Notes under the pieces: generated by a model | What the model saw: the letters and a program-made list of their open reading frames with translations, nothing else | Database searches by the model: none | What the model was told of the DNA's origin: nothing | Shown here: piece by piece, positions 1 to 8,197 of the stretch | Layout of the letters: each line of letters opens with the position of its first letter | Position numbering within the stretch: position 1 is the first letter of the stretch | Assembly: GCF_010730955.1 (NCBI RefSeq) | Contig: NZ_AP022577.1 | Coordinates: forward strand, 3,596,001 to 3,660,000 | Reading direction: 5' to 3' | From: Mycolicibacterium aubagnense | Lineage (GTDB): Bacteria; Actinomycetota; Actinomycetes; Mycobacteriales; Mycobacteriaceae | DNA: 64,000 nucleotides | Made by a program: the position numbers and the translations under genes

Positions 1-1579
1 GGTCAAAGAGGCCTGGGACGCATTCGTCTCAGCCGACCTCATCGGCATGTCGATGGAGGAGTCGGTCGGCGGGGCGCAACTGCCCGCGGTCGTCGCGCAG
101 GCGGCGTTCGCCTGGATCGCTGCCGCCAACGTGTCGACGTCGGGGTATCTGATGCTGACCATCGCCAACGCCAATCTGCTGACCAAGTTCGGGACGCCCG
201 AGCAGATCGAGACCTACGTCAAACCCATGCTGGCGGGCCGCTTCTCGGGCACCATGGCGCTCTCGGAGACCCAGGCCGGGTCCTCATTGGCCGACGTGGC
301 CACCCGCGCCGAACCGCGCGACGACGGCACCTACCGGCTGTTCGGGTCGAAGATGTGGATCTCCGGTGCCGAGCACGAAATCACCGACAACATCGTCAAC
401 CTGGTACTGGCCAAGCTCCCCGGTGGACCCGCCGGCACCAAGGGCATCTCGCTGTTCATCGTGCCCAAGTACCTGGTGAACGCCGACGGGTCGATCGGCG
501 AGCGCAACGACGTCGCCATTGCGGGGCTGAACCACAAGATGGGGCAGCGGGGCGTCACCAACACCGTGCTGAATTTCGGTGACACGCAATTCAATCCGGG
601 TGGCGAGAACGGCGCGGTCGGCTACTTGGTCGGCGAGCCGCACCGCGGCATCGTCTACATGTTCCAGATGATGAACGAGGCGCGGCTGGCCGTCGGCATG
701 GGCGCGGTGGCGCTGGGCTACACCGGCTACCTCAAGTCGGTGCAGTACGCGCGGGAGCGGCCGCAGGGCCGTCCGCTGGACGTCAAGGACCCGACCACTC
801 CGCAGGTGCCCATTGTCGAGCATCCTGATGTCCGGCGAATGCTGTTGGCGCAGAAGGCCTATGTCGAAGGCGGACTCGCGCTGGGCCTGTACTGCGCGCG
901 GCTGGTGGACGTGCAGCACAGCGCGGAGTCGGACGCCGAGGCTTCCGATGAAGCTGAAGCTGCAGGCCTGTTGCTCGACATCCTGACCCCGATCGGCAAG
1001 AGCTGGCCGTCGCAGTGGTGTCTGGAGGCCAACGATCTGGCGATCCAGGTGCACGGCGGCTACGGCTACACCCGCGAATACGACGTCGAGCAGCATTACC
1101 GGGACAACCGGCTGAACCCGATCCACGAGGGCACCAACGGCATCCAGAGCCTGGACCTGTTGGGCCGCAAGGTGACTCAGCGCGACGGGGCCAGCCTGGC
1201 GGCGCTCGGGCAGGTCATCGCCGAGACGGTGGGGACGGCCTCCGCCTTGGGTGGCGAGGCCGCGGAGTTGGCGGGCACGCTGGACGCCTCGTGGCAGCGG
1301 CTGGTCGCGGTGACCGCCGGCATGTTCGGCTCGGGCGACATTCCCGCGGTGATGGCCAACAGTCACGTGTACCTGGAAGCGTTCGGGCACGTCGTCGTGG
1401 CGTGGCTGTGGCTGGAGCAGTTTGTCGCGGCCGCGGGTAAAGACGGCGATTTCTATGACGGCAAGCGGCAGGCGGCCCGGTACTTCTTCCGATTCGAATT
1501 GCCCAAGACCGCACCGCAATTGGACCTGCTGGAGTCGCTGGACCGGACGACGCTGGAGATGCGGGACGGCTGGTTCTGA
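1..1579 (+). CDS. Acyl-CoA dehydrogenase, FadE5-like (5' end outside window)
   Basis: The reading frame is open from base 2, before any start codon, so the N-terminus lies upstream of the window; about 525 residues are visible. The product should be a flavin-dependent acyl-CoA dehydrogenase acting in fatty-acid beta-oxidation. The middle shows family motifs (MALSETQAGSS; GYGYTREYDVEQ; IHEGTNGIQ, whose Glu fits the catalytic-base position), and the last 130 residues look like the extra C-terminal domain of the large FadE5-type enzymes. It runs convergently into the zinc alcohol dehydrogenase with 15 bases between the stops. The family is clear; the exact paralogue is not. Confidence 0.9.
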   Translation, partial: VKEAWDAFVSADLIGMSMEESVGGAQLPAVVAQAAFAWIAAANVSTSGYLMLTIANANLLTKFGTPEQIETYVKPMLAGRFSGTMALSETQAGSSLADVATRAEPRDDGTYRLFGSKMWISGAEHEITDNIVNLVLAKLPGGPAGTKGISLFIVPKYLVNADGSIGERNDVAIAGLNHKMGQRGVTNTVLNFGDTQFNPGGENGAVGYLVGEPHRGIVYMFQMMNEARLAVGMGAVALGYTGYLKSVQYARERPQGRPLDVKDPTTPQVPIVEHPDVRRMLLAQKAYVEGGLALGLYCARLVDVQHSAESDAEASDEAEAAGLLLDILTPIGKSWPSQWCLEANDLAIQVHGGYGYTREYDVEQHYRDNRLNPIHEGTNGIQSLDLLGRKVTQRDGASLAALGQVIAETVGTASALGGEAAELAGTLDASWQRLVAVTAGMFGSGDIPAVMANSHVYLEAFGHVVVAWLWLEQFVAAAGKDGDFYDGKRQAARYFFRFELPKTAPQLDLLESLDRTTLEMRDGWF

Positions 1580-1594
1580 GCGATACGTTCGCGG

Positions 1595-2683
1595 CTAGAA
1601 CTGCACGATCTGCCGCACGGCGTGGCCGTCGGCCAGGGCGTCCATGCCGGTGTTGATGTCGTCGAGGGTGATGGTGTCGGACACCAGCTTCTCGACCGGC
1701 AACCGGCCGGACCGCCAGAGGTCGACGAAGCACGGGATGTCCCGCGCCGGCACCGCGGACCCGAGGTAGCTGCCGATCAAGGACCGACCGTCGGCGACCA
1801 AAGCCAACGGCGACAACGTGATTCGCGCGTCCGGGTGGGGCAGGCCGACGGTGATGGTCTTGCCGCCCGGGGCGGTCATGCTGATCGCGGTCTCGAGTGC
1901 GGCGGGGTGGCCGGCGGCCTCGATCACGACGTCGGCCTTGATGTCGCCGGGGTCGGTGACCGCATCGTGCGCACCGAGTGCACGCGCCTGCTCGAGCTTG
2001 TCGGGCAGGCGGTCCACCGCGACGACCCGCACATCATCGTGCGCCAGCGCGGTGAGCATGGCCGCCATGCCGACGCCGCCCATACCTACGATCGCCACCG
2101 TTTGACCGGGTTGCGGCTTTCCGGCGTTGAGCACAGCGCCGCCGCCGGTCAGCACCGCGCAGCCGAGCAGCGATGCCACGACCGGAGGAACGTCACTGTC
2201 CACCGGCACCACCGATCGGCGATCCACCACTGCGTACGTCGCGAAGGCCGAAACTCCGAGGTGATGCAGAACCGGTGTGCCGCTTCGGGATAGCCGCGTC
2301 CCGCCGGCGAGCAGCGTGCCCGCGCCGTTGGCGGCGCTGCCGGGAATGCAGGGAGCAAGGCCGTCCGTCGCGCAGGACCGGCACTGCCCGCAGCGGGGCA
2401 GGAACGTCATGACCACCCGCTGGCCGACGGCCAAATCCGAAGTGCCGCCGACTTGTTCGACGATACCGGCGGCCTCGTGGCCGAGCAGCATGGGCACCGG
2501 TCGGATCCGGTTGCCGTCCACCACCGACAGATCGGAATGACAGAGGCCGGCCGCCTCGATACGTACCAGCAGCTCGCCCTCGCCCGGCGCGTCCAGGTCC
2601 AGTTCGCTGACGGTGAGCGGCCGTGATTCGGCATACGGGCGGGCTCGCCCGATCTCTTCGAGTACGGCACCGCGAATCAACAT
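1595..2683 (-). CDS. Zinc-dependent alcohol dehydrogenase, AdhE1-like
   Basis: A 362-residue medium-chain zinc alcohol dehydrogenase. Catalytic-zinc ligands are visible as Cys48 and the GHE motif near residue 69; structural-zinc cysteines sit at about 98, 101, 104 and 112. A GMGGVGMA dinucleotide-binding loop follows. I chose the ATG at 2683 (MLIRGAVLEE) because the family starts there and the longer frame to 2722 would run into the neighbouring thioesterase gene. It is divergent from the thioesterase with 26 bases between starts, as in the M. tuberculosis Rv0162c-Rv0163 pair. Its substrate alcohol cannot be read from the sequence. Confidence 0.88.
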   Translation of the reverse strand: MLIRGAVLEEIGRARPYAESRPLTVSELDLDAPGEGELLVRIEAAGLCHSDLSVVDGNRIRPVPMLLGHEAAGIVEQVGGTSDLAVGQRVVMTFLPRCGQCRSCATDGLAPCIPGSAANGAGTLLAGGTRLSRSGTPVLHHLGVSAFATYAVVDRRSVVPVDSDVPPVVASLLGCAVLTGGGAVLNAGKPQPGQTVAIVGMGGVGMAAMLTALAHDDVRVVAVDRLPDKLEQARALGAHDAVTDPGDIKADVVIEAAGHPAALETAISMTAPGGKTITVGLPHPDARITLSPLALVADGRSLIGSYLGSAVPARDIPCFVDLWRSGRLPVEKLVSDTITLDDINTGMDALADGHAVRQIVQF

Positions 2684-2709
2684 GTCACCAGCCTGACAGA
2701 CTGGCCGAC

Positions 2710-3165
2710 ATGGAGCAGGCACTGACCACCGCGGAATTTCCGGTGCACTGGCCCGTGCAGACGCGCTGGACCGACAACGACATGTTCGGCCACCTCAACA
2801 ACGCGGTCTACTACGAGCTGTTCGACACCGCGATCAACGCATGGATCAACACCACGTGCGACGTCGACCCGGTGGCCGCACCGTGGCTCGGGGTGGTCGC
2901 CGAATCGGGCTGCCGCTACTTCGCGGAGCTGAAGTTCCCGTCCCAGCTGATGGTCGGGCTCGCGGTGACCCGGTTGGGCAACAGCAGCGTCACCTACCGC
3001 ACCGGGCTGTGGGCCGAAGAAACGGAGCACGCCCCTCAGGCCGAGGCGCGGCTCGCCGCGGCGGTCGGCAGCTGGGTGCACGTCTACGTCGACCGGGACG
3101 CCCGGCGTCCCGTCCCCATCCCGGCGCCGATCCGCGAGCTGCTGGAGACCGCTGCCGTCAGCTGA
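2710..3165 (+). CDS. Acyl-CoA thioesterase, 4HBT hotdog family (Rv0163-like)
   Basis: A 151-residue single hotdog-fold protein. The start of helix one reads RWTDNDMFGHLNNAVYYELF, the signature of 4-hydroxybenzoyl-CoA thioesterase relatives, with Asp22/Asp24 and His28/Asn30 in the catalytic region. It probably hydrolyses an acyl-CoA or acyl-carrier thioester in the cytoplasm. ATG 2710 was chosen because the motif lies about 20 residues in, as usual; the upstream frame extension overlaps the divergent dehydrogenase. The substrate is unknown. Confidence 0.85.
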   Translation: MEQALTTAEFPVHWPVQTRWTDNDMFGHLNNAVYYELFDTAINAWINTTCDVDPVAAPWLGVVAESGCRYFAELKFPSQLMVGLAVTRLGNSSVTYRTGLWAEETEHAPQAEARLAAAVGSWVHVYVDRDARRPVPIPAPIRELLETAAVS

Positions 3166-3180
3166 CCCTGTACTCAGGGT

Positions 3181-3305
3181 GGGAAATGTCGAGTGAGCTG
3201 GGCCGTCTGTTCAGGGTGAACGGTCCGGTCCGTGCTCCACGCGTTGAGCCTGTAGCGAGGGCGGGAAATGTCGAGTGACTCGCGCCGTCAGCTCAGGGTC
3301 AACGG
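3181..3305 (+). repeat. Two 43-bp imperfect direct repeats in an intergenic gap
   Basis: Copies at 3181-3223 and 3263-3305 have equal length, start with GGGAAATGTCGAGTGA and end with CAGGGT, one variable base and AACGG. They differ at about seven positions. Similarity extends roughly 13 bases to the left of each copy (CTGTACTCAGGGT and CTGTAGCGAGGGC), giving an 82-base period. No reading frame uses them. Confidence 0.75.
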
Positions 3306-3353
3306 ACAGATGCGCAGGATCGACGCAATGGCGGCCTCGATATGCTCTGGCGC

Positions 3354-3797
3354 ATGCCGATCGTGAGCAAGACCGTCGAGGTGGCCGCACCAGCAGCGCA
3401 GATCCTGGGGATCGTGGCCGACTTCGAGGCCTACCCGCAGTGGAACGAAGAGGTCACCGGCTGCTGGATCCTGCACCGCTACGACGACGGCCGCCCCAGC
3501 CAGCTCCGTCTGGACACCAAGATTCAGGGCATGGACGGCTCGTACATCCAGGCCGTCTACTACCCGGGCGACGGTCAGATCCAGACCGTCATGCAGCAGG
3601 GCAACCTGTTCTCCAAGCAGGAGCAGTTGTTCTCGGTGGTCGACCTCGGGGCGAGCGCCCTGCTGACCGTCGACATGGACGTCGAGGTCGACATGCCGGG
3701 TATCCCGTCGATGATGGTCAAGAAGGTCGTGGGCGACGCGCTGGATCACCTGGCCGGCAACCTCAAGACGCGCGCCGAGCAGCTCGCGGCCACATAG
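3354..3797 (+). CDS. SRPBCC-family protein (TB18.5/Rv0164-like)
   Basis: A 147-residue START/polyketide-cyclase-fold protein (MPIVSKTVEVAAPAAQILGI..., with FEAYPQWNEEVTG near residue 25). Such proteins form a hydrophobic ligand-binding cavity; in mycobacteria this orthologue is conserved next to mce1R, but its ligand is not known to me. The start at 3354 gives the typical family N-terminus; an ATG four codons upstream is possible. Its stop at 3795-3797 directly abuts the stop of the convergent mce1R gene. Confidence 0.85.
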   Translation: MPIVSKTVEVAAPAAQILGIVADFEAYPQWNEEVTGCWILHRYDDGRPSQLRLDTKIQGMDGSYIQAVYYPGDGQIQTVMQQGNLFSKQEQLFSVVDLGASALLTVDMDVEVDMPGIPSMMVKKVVGDALDHLAGNLKTRAEQLAAT

Positions 3798-4496
3798 CTA
3801 GCCCGAGGGCCATAACCCGAGTTCGTCGAGGCGGCCGGTCAACCGCTCGGCGGCGTCGTCGAACTGGCCCCGAGTTTGCCGGACGACCTCATCGATATCG
3901 TTGTCCCGCAAGGCCGCAACCAGTGCCCGGTGATTGGCGACGGCCGCGGCGCCCCACTCCGGGTCGGCGGCGTAGATCCGCACCGGTAGGTACCGCGCCG
4001 CATGCAGTAGGAACCACGCCAGCTTGGTTCGGCCGGCGGCGCGGTTGAACTCCCGGTGAAACAGGAACTCCGCCAGCGCGATTGCTTCGACATCACCCGT
4101 GGTGACGGCATCGGCGAGCTCGTCGGTGAGCCGGTCCAGTTCGGCGATCACGGGCTCGGTGATGCGCCGGGCCGCGTTCGCGGCGATCTCGGTGGCGATG
4201 GTGGCCTGCAGCCAGAAGATGTCGGCGATGTCGTCGCGCGTGAACGCGGACACCACGTGACCACGGTGGGGTTCGAGTTGGACCATGCCCTCGCCGCGCA
4301 GGGTTCGTAACGCCTCGCGAACCGGGGTGATGCTCACGCCGAGTGCGGCGGCGGTCTCGTCGAGCCGGACGAAGGTGCCCGGACGCAAACTGCCCGACAT
4401 GATCGCCGCCCGGAGCTGGGCCGCCACCTCGTCGGACAGCTGTTCCCGCCGGCGGGCCCGCTCGAGGCCGGGCAGCGGTTTGGCCGAGGCGTTCAC
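3798..4496 (-). CDS. mce1R: GntR/FCD-family repressor of the mce1 operon (Mce1R)
   Basis: A 232-residue GntR regulator of the FadR (FCD) subfamily. The winged helix lies at about residues 18-85 (ITPVREALRTLRGEGMV) and the all-helical FCD effector domain at 90-220, with HREFNRAAG and VANHRALVAAL metal/ligand-site motifs. The start is GTG 4496. It is divergent from fadD5 at the head of the mce1 operon, as Rv0165c is in M. tuberculosis, where it is known to repress mce1. A perfect palindrome at 4579-4594 in the shared promoter region is a candidate autoregulatory operator. The effector is probably a fatty acid or acyl-CoA, by family analogy only. Confidence 0.9.
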   Translation of the reverse strand: MNASAKPLPGLERARRREQLSDEVAAQLRAAIMSGSLRPGTFVRLDETAAALGVSITPVREALRTLRGEGMVQLEPHRGHVVSAFTRDDIADIFWLQATIATEIAANAARRITEPVIAELDRLTDELADAVTTGDVEAIALAEFLFHREFNRAAGRTKLAWFLLHAARYLPVRIYAADPEWGAAAVANHRALVAALRDNDIDEVVRQTRGQFDDAAERLTGRLDELGLWPSG

Positions 4497-4578
4497 GGCA
4501 GTCCTTCTTCTGGGCGGGCAGGGGACCCCGGCGGTTGTCCGGATGGGGCAGGCGTCTTATTGTGACGGCGGCAACACT

Positions 4579-4594
4579 ATATTTGATCAAATAT
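4579..4594. promoter_or_regulatory. Candidate Mce1R operator
   Basis: ATATTTGATCAAATAT is a perfect 16-bp palindrome in an AT-rich patch between the divergent mce1R and fadD5 starts (84 bases from the mce1R GTG, 37 from the fadD5 ATG). GntR/FCD regulators bind short dyads of this size and usually control divergent promoters. Binding is inferred, not shown. Confidence 0.6.
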
Positions 4595-4630
4595 CAGCAT
4601 CGCTTGTCGTGGTCCGCGAATTCCGCCGCG

Positions 4631-6253
4631 ATGCCGATCGAGACGCAGGAGCAGACCGTGTCATCCGCAGCACTCGAGCAGCCCTATCTGGCCCGTCGGC
4701 AGAACTGGACCACGCACCTCGCCCGGCACGCCCTCATGCAGCCGGAGGCCACCGCGCTGCGGTTCGTGGGCCAGACCGTCACCTGGGGTGAGCTGCAGCG
4801 GCGGGTCACCAAACTCGCGGGAGCGCTGAGCCGTCGAGGGGTCGGCTTCGGCGACCGCGTGCTGATCCTGATGTTGAACCGCACCGAATACGTCGAGGCG
4901 TTCCTGGCCGCCAACCTGCTGGGCGCCATCGCCGTGCCGGTCAACTTCCGCATGACGCCGCCCGAGATCGCCTACCTGGTCCGGGACTGTGGCCCGAAGG
5001 CGGTGATCACGGAGCAGGTGCTGGCCCCGGTCGCCACCGCGGTGCGGGGGCTGGAACCGTCGCTGGGCACCGTGATCGTGGCCGGCGGCGCGACCGATGA
5101 CGACGTGCTCGGTTACGAGGATGTGCTCGCGGAGGATGGCGCGCCGCCCGCGCCCGTCGACATCCCCGAGGACTCGCCGGCGCTGATCATGTACACCTCG
5201 GGCACCACCGGGTATCCCAAGGGCGCCGTGCTCACGCACGTCAACATCATCGGTCAGGGCATGACCAACCTGTTCACCGTCGCGCCCGACATCAACAACG
5301 ACGTCGGCTTCATCGGCGTCCCCTTCTTCCACATCGCCGGCATCGGCAACATGATCGGCGGCCTGCTGCTGGGTCTGCCGACGGTCATCTACCCGTTGGG
5401 TGCGTTCGACCCCGGCGCGCTGCTCGACGTGCTGGAGGCCGAGGGTGTCTCTTCGATCTTCCTGGTCCCGGCCCAGTGGCAGGCGGTGTGCGCAGCACAG
5501 CAGGCGCACCCGCGGAAGGTCGCGTTGCGCGTTCTTTCCTGGGGCGCGGCGCCCGCATCGGACACTCTTCTGAGGGAGATGGCGGCGACGTTCCCCGGCG
5601 CGCAGATCTTTGCTGCGTTCGGTCAGACCGAGATGTCGCCGGTGACGTGCATGCTGCTGAGTCAGGACGCGCTGCGCAAGCTCGGATCGGTCGGACGGGT
5701 GATCCCGACGGTGTCCGCGCGCGTCGTCGACGACAACATGAACGACGTGCCGGTCGGCGAGGTCGGCGAGATCGTCTACCGGGCGCCCACCTTGATGGCG
5801 GGATACTGGAACAACCCGAAGGCGACAGCCGAAGCATTCGCCGGCGGTTGGTTCCATTCCGGTGACTTGGTTCGCCAGGACGATGAGGGTTACATCTGGG
5901 TCGTCGATCGTAAAAAGGACATGATTATTTCCGGCGGCGAAAATATTTACTGTGCAGAAGTAGAGAACATTCTGGCCGCGCACCCTTCGATTACCGAAGT
6001 CGCGGTGATCGGACGCCCCCATGAAAAGTGGGGTGAGGTGCCCGTCGCGGTCGTTGCGGTGACGCCGAATGCGCAGACCGAAGGCGAAAATGCGCTGACG
6101 CTGGCGGATCTCGATGATTTCCTGACCGAACGACTGGCGCGATACAAGCACCCCAAAGTACTCGAAATCGTCGACGCTCTTCCGCGAAATCCTTCGGGCA
6201 AGGTCCTTAAAACGGAACTACGCGAGCGGTTCGGTGATACAAGTGTGTCGTAA
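4631..6253 (+). CDS. fadD5: Fatty-acid CoA ligase FadD5
   Basis: A 540-residue ANL-superfamily adenylate-forming ligase that should activate fatty acids to acyl-CoA. Motifs in order: the phosphate-binding MYTSGTTGYPKGAV (about 187-200), GWFHSGDLVRQD, DRKKDMIISGGENIY and the C-terminal catalytic-lysine segment NPSGKVLK. ATG 4631 was chosen because the longer frame extends through the operator palindrome. It heads the mce1 locus as Rv0166 does and lies 262 bases before yrbE1A. The last 350 bases use many A/T-ending codons (AAA, GAA, ATT, AAT), unlike the first 1.25 kb, so the 3' part may have a different origin. Confidence 0.92.
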   Translation: MPIETQEQTVSSAALEQPYLARRQNWTTHLARHALMQPEATALRFVGQTVTWGELQRRVTKLAGALSRRGVGFGDRVLILMLNRTEYVEAFLAANLLGAIAVPVNFRMTPPEIAYLVRDCGPKAVITEQVLAPVATAVRGLEPSLGTVIVAGGATDDDVLGYEDVLAEDGAPPAPVDIPEDSPALIMYTSGTTGYPKGAVLTHVNIIGQGMTNLFTVAPDINNDVGFIGVPFFHIAGIGNMIGGLLLGLPTVIYPLGAFDPGALLDVLEAEGVSSIFLVPAQWQAVCAAQQAHPRKVALRVLSWGAAPASDTLLREMAATFPGAQIFAAFGQTEMSPVTCMLLSQDALRKLGSVGRVIPTVSARVVDDNMNDVPVGEVGEIVYRAPTLMAGYWNNPKATAEAFAGGWFHSGDLVRQDDEGYIWVVDRKKDMIISGGENIYCAEVENILAAHPSITEVAVIGRPHEKWGEVPVAVVAVTPNAQTEGENALTLADLDDFLTERLARYKHPKVLEIVDALPRNPSGKVLKTELRERFGDTSVS

Positions 6254-6515
6254 GCGTGGCAAGTGACGTCGCGCTGAGAAATTCGACCACCTGAGTGGAG
6301 GGCGGATGGGCCCATGTCGCGTTTGCTGAAATCGAACGCAATTATCCCTCAGTTGGGTCACCGGGTACACGGCGTATCGGGTACAGTCCTGTGGTCCGTC
6401 TTACTACTCGGGAGTAGCGAGACAGAAATCACTCAGTTTGTGCTAGCGGCTAAGGAGGGGGCGTGCCACGCGTGAAGCCGCGGAACGGCCGTTTTCCGGA
6501 AGGGAAGGCTGATCG
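6254..6515. other. Intergenic region before yrbE1A, possible internal mce1 promoter
   Basis: These 262 bases are less GC-rich than the flanking genes and hold no convincing open frame. M. tuberculosis has a reported promoter in the same fadD5-yrbE1A gap, so a second promoter here is plausible. A good ribosome-binding site (GGAAGGGAAGG, about 6498-6508) precedes the GTG start of yrbE1A. Confidence 0.4.
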
Positions 6516-7319
6516 GTGACAGCCTCGGACAACACCTTGGTCAGTTATCTCAAGGACCAGCTGGACAAGCCATTCACGAAGATCGGTGGCTTCGTCAAGA
6601 TGTGCGTCCTCACCTTCAAGGCGCTGGTCTCCCGGCCCTTCCAGTGGAAGGAGTTCACCCTTCAGTGCTGGTTCCTGATCCGGGTGGCCTTCCTGCCCAC
6701 GCTGGCGGTCTCCATCCCGCTGACGGTGCTCATCATCTTCACACTGAACATCCTGCTCGCGGAGTTCGGCGCGGCCGACGTGTCCGGCGCCGGTGCCGCC
6801 CTGGGTGCGGTCACCCAGCTGGGTCCGCTGGTGACGGTGCTCGTGGTTGCCGGCGCGGGGTCGACGGCCATCTGCGCCGACCTCGGTGCCCGGACCGTTC
6901 GTGAAGAGATCGACGCCATGGAGGTGCTGGGCATCGACCCGATCGAGCGCCTCGTCGTACCCCGGGTGGTCGCCTCCACGTTCGTCGCCTTCATGCTCAA
7001 CGGCGCGGTGATCATCATCGGTCTGGTCGGTGGCTACTTCTTCGGTGTCTACATCCAGAACGTCAACGCCGGCGCCTACGTCTCGACGCTGACCCTGCTG
7101 ACCGGCTTCCCCGAGGTCGTGATCTCGGTGCTCAAGGCCACCATCTTCGGTCTGATCGCCGGCCTGGTCGGCTGTTACCGCGGGCTCACCGTGGCAGGCG
7201 GGTCCAAGGGTGTCGGCACCGCGGTGAACGAAACGCTGGTGCTCTGTGTCATCGCGCTGTTCGGGGTGAACGTTGTGCTCACCACGATCGGCGTCAAGTT
7301 CGGAACGCAGGCTGGGTAG
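6516..7319 (+). CDS. yrbE1A: MCE-family ABC permease YrbE1A
   Basis: A 267-residue integral membrane protein of the MlaE/YrbE permease family. Hydrophobic segments occur around residues 50-80, 95-125, 155-185, 200-220 and 235-258; the family loop EEIDAMEVLGIDPIERLVVPR lies between them at about 128-150. With YrbE1B it forms the membrane channel of the Mce1 lipid importer, presumably powered by the MceG ATPase encoded elsewhere. GTG 6516 follows a strong ribosome-binding site. yrbE1B begins four bases after its stop. Confidence 0.93.
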   Translation: MTASDNTLVSYLKDQLDKPFTKIGGFVKMCVLTFKALVSRPFQWKEFTLQCWFLIRVAFLPTLAVSIPLTVLIIFTLNILLAEFGAADVSGAGAALGAVTQLGPLVTVLVVAGAGSTAICADLGARTVREEIDAMEVLGIDPIERLVVPRVVASTFVAFMLNGAVIIIGLVGGYFFGVYIQNVNAGAYVSTLTLLTGFPEVVISVLKATIFGLIAGLVGCYRGLTVAGGSKGVGTAVNETLVLCVIALFGVNVVLTTIGVKFGTQAG

Positions 7320-7323
7320 CGGT

Positions 7324-8193
7324 ATGAGTACATCGACAGTTCTGCGAGGGCGGTTCCCCCGGGCGTTCTCCAAGGTCGCCGAAATCGGTGCCGCACCGGC
7401 GAGGATGTTCGACAGCCTCGGTCACGTCGCGGTCTTCGTGGTTTCCGCGGTAGGGCACATCCCGCACGCGTTCCGCTACTACCGCAAAGAGGTACTGCGG
7501 CTCATCGCCGAGGTCGGCATGGGCACGGGCGCCATGGCCGTCATCGGCGGCACGGTCGCCATCATCGGCTTCGTCACCCTGGCCGCGGGCTCACTGATCG
7601 CCATCCAGGGTTTCGCCTCCCTGGGCAACATCGGTGTCGCGGCCTTCACCGGATTCTTCGCCGCCCTGGCCAACATTCGCGTCGTCGCCCCGGTCGTGAC
7701 CGGTCAGGCCCTGGCCGCGACGGTCGGCGCCGGTGCCACCGCCGAGCTCGGCGCCATGCGCATCAGCGAAGAGGTCGACGCCCTCGAGGTGATGGGCGTC
7801 AAATCCCTCTCCTTCCTGGTGTCGACCCGGTTGATCGCGGGCATGGTCGTCATCGTCCCGCTGTACGCGATGGCGATCCTGCTGTCGTTCCTGTCGGCCC
7901 AGCTGGTCACCACCCTGTTCTACGGACAGTCGGTCGGTACCTACGAGCACTACTTCCACACGTTCCTGCGCGTCGACGACGTCATGTGGTCGTTCCTCGA
8001 GGTCATCATCATGTCGGTGGTCGTCCTCCTCAACCACGCCTACTTCGGTTACTACGCCAGCGGCGGCGCCGTCGGCGTGGGCGAAGCGGTGGGCCGCTCG
8101 ATGCGGACGTCACTGATCTCGATCGTCACGGTCGTTCTTCTCTTCTCGTTGGCGCTCTACGGCACCGACCCGAACTTCAACCTGACGGTGTGA
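7324..8193 (+). CDS. yrbE1B: MCE-family ABC permease YrbE1B
   Basis: A 289-residue MlaE/YrbE permease, the partner of YrbE1A. The conserved cytoplasmic loop EEVDALEVMGVKSLSFLVST (about 154-173) matches the loop of its partner, and five to six hydrophobic segments surround it. The first 50 residues are an amphipathic N-terminal extension typical of YrbE-B subunits. ATG 7324 was chosen because it lies four bases after the yrbE1A stop; earlier in-frame codons would overlap that gene. The mce1A start follows after four bases. Confidence 0.93.
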   Translation: MSTSTVLRGRFPRAFSKVAEIGAAPARMFDSLGHVAVFVVSAVGHIPHAFRYYRKEVLRLIAEVGMGTGAMAVIGGTVAIIGFVTLAAGSLIAIQGFASLGNIGVAAFTGFFAALANIRVVAPVVTGQALAATVGAGATAELGAMRISEEVDALEVMGVKSLSFLVSTRLIAGMVVIVPLYAMAILLSFLSAQLVTTLFYGQSVGTYEHYFHTFLRVDDVMWSFLEVIIMSVVVLLNHAYFGYYASGGAVGVGEAVGRSMRTSLISIVTVVLLFSLALYGTDPNFNLTV

Positions 8194-8197
8194 CGCG

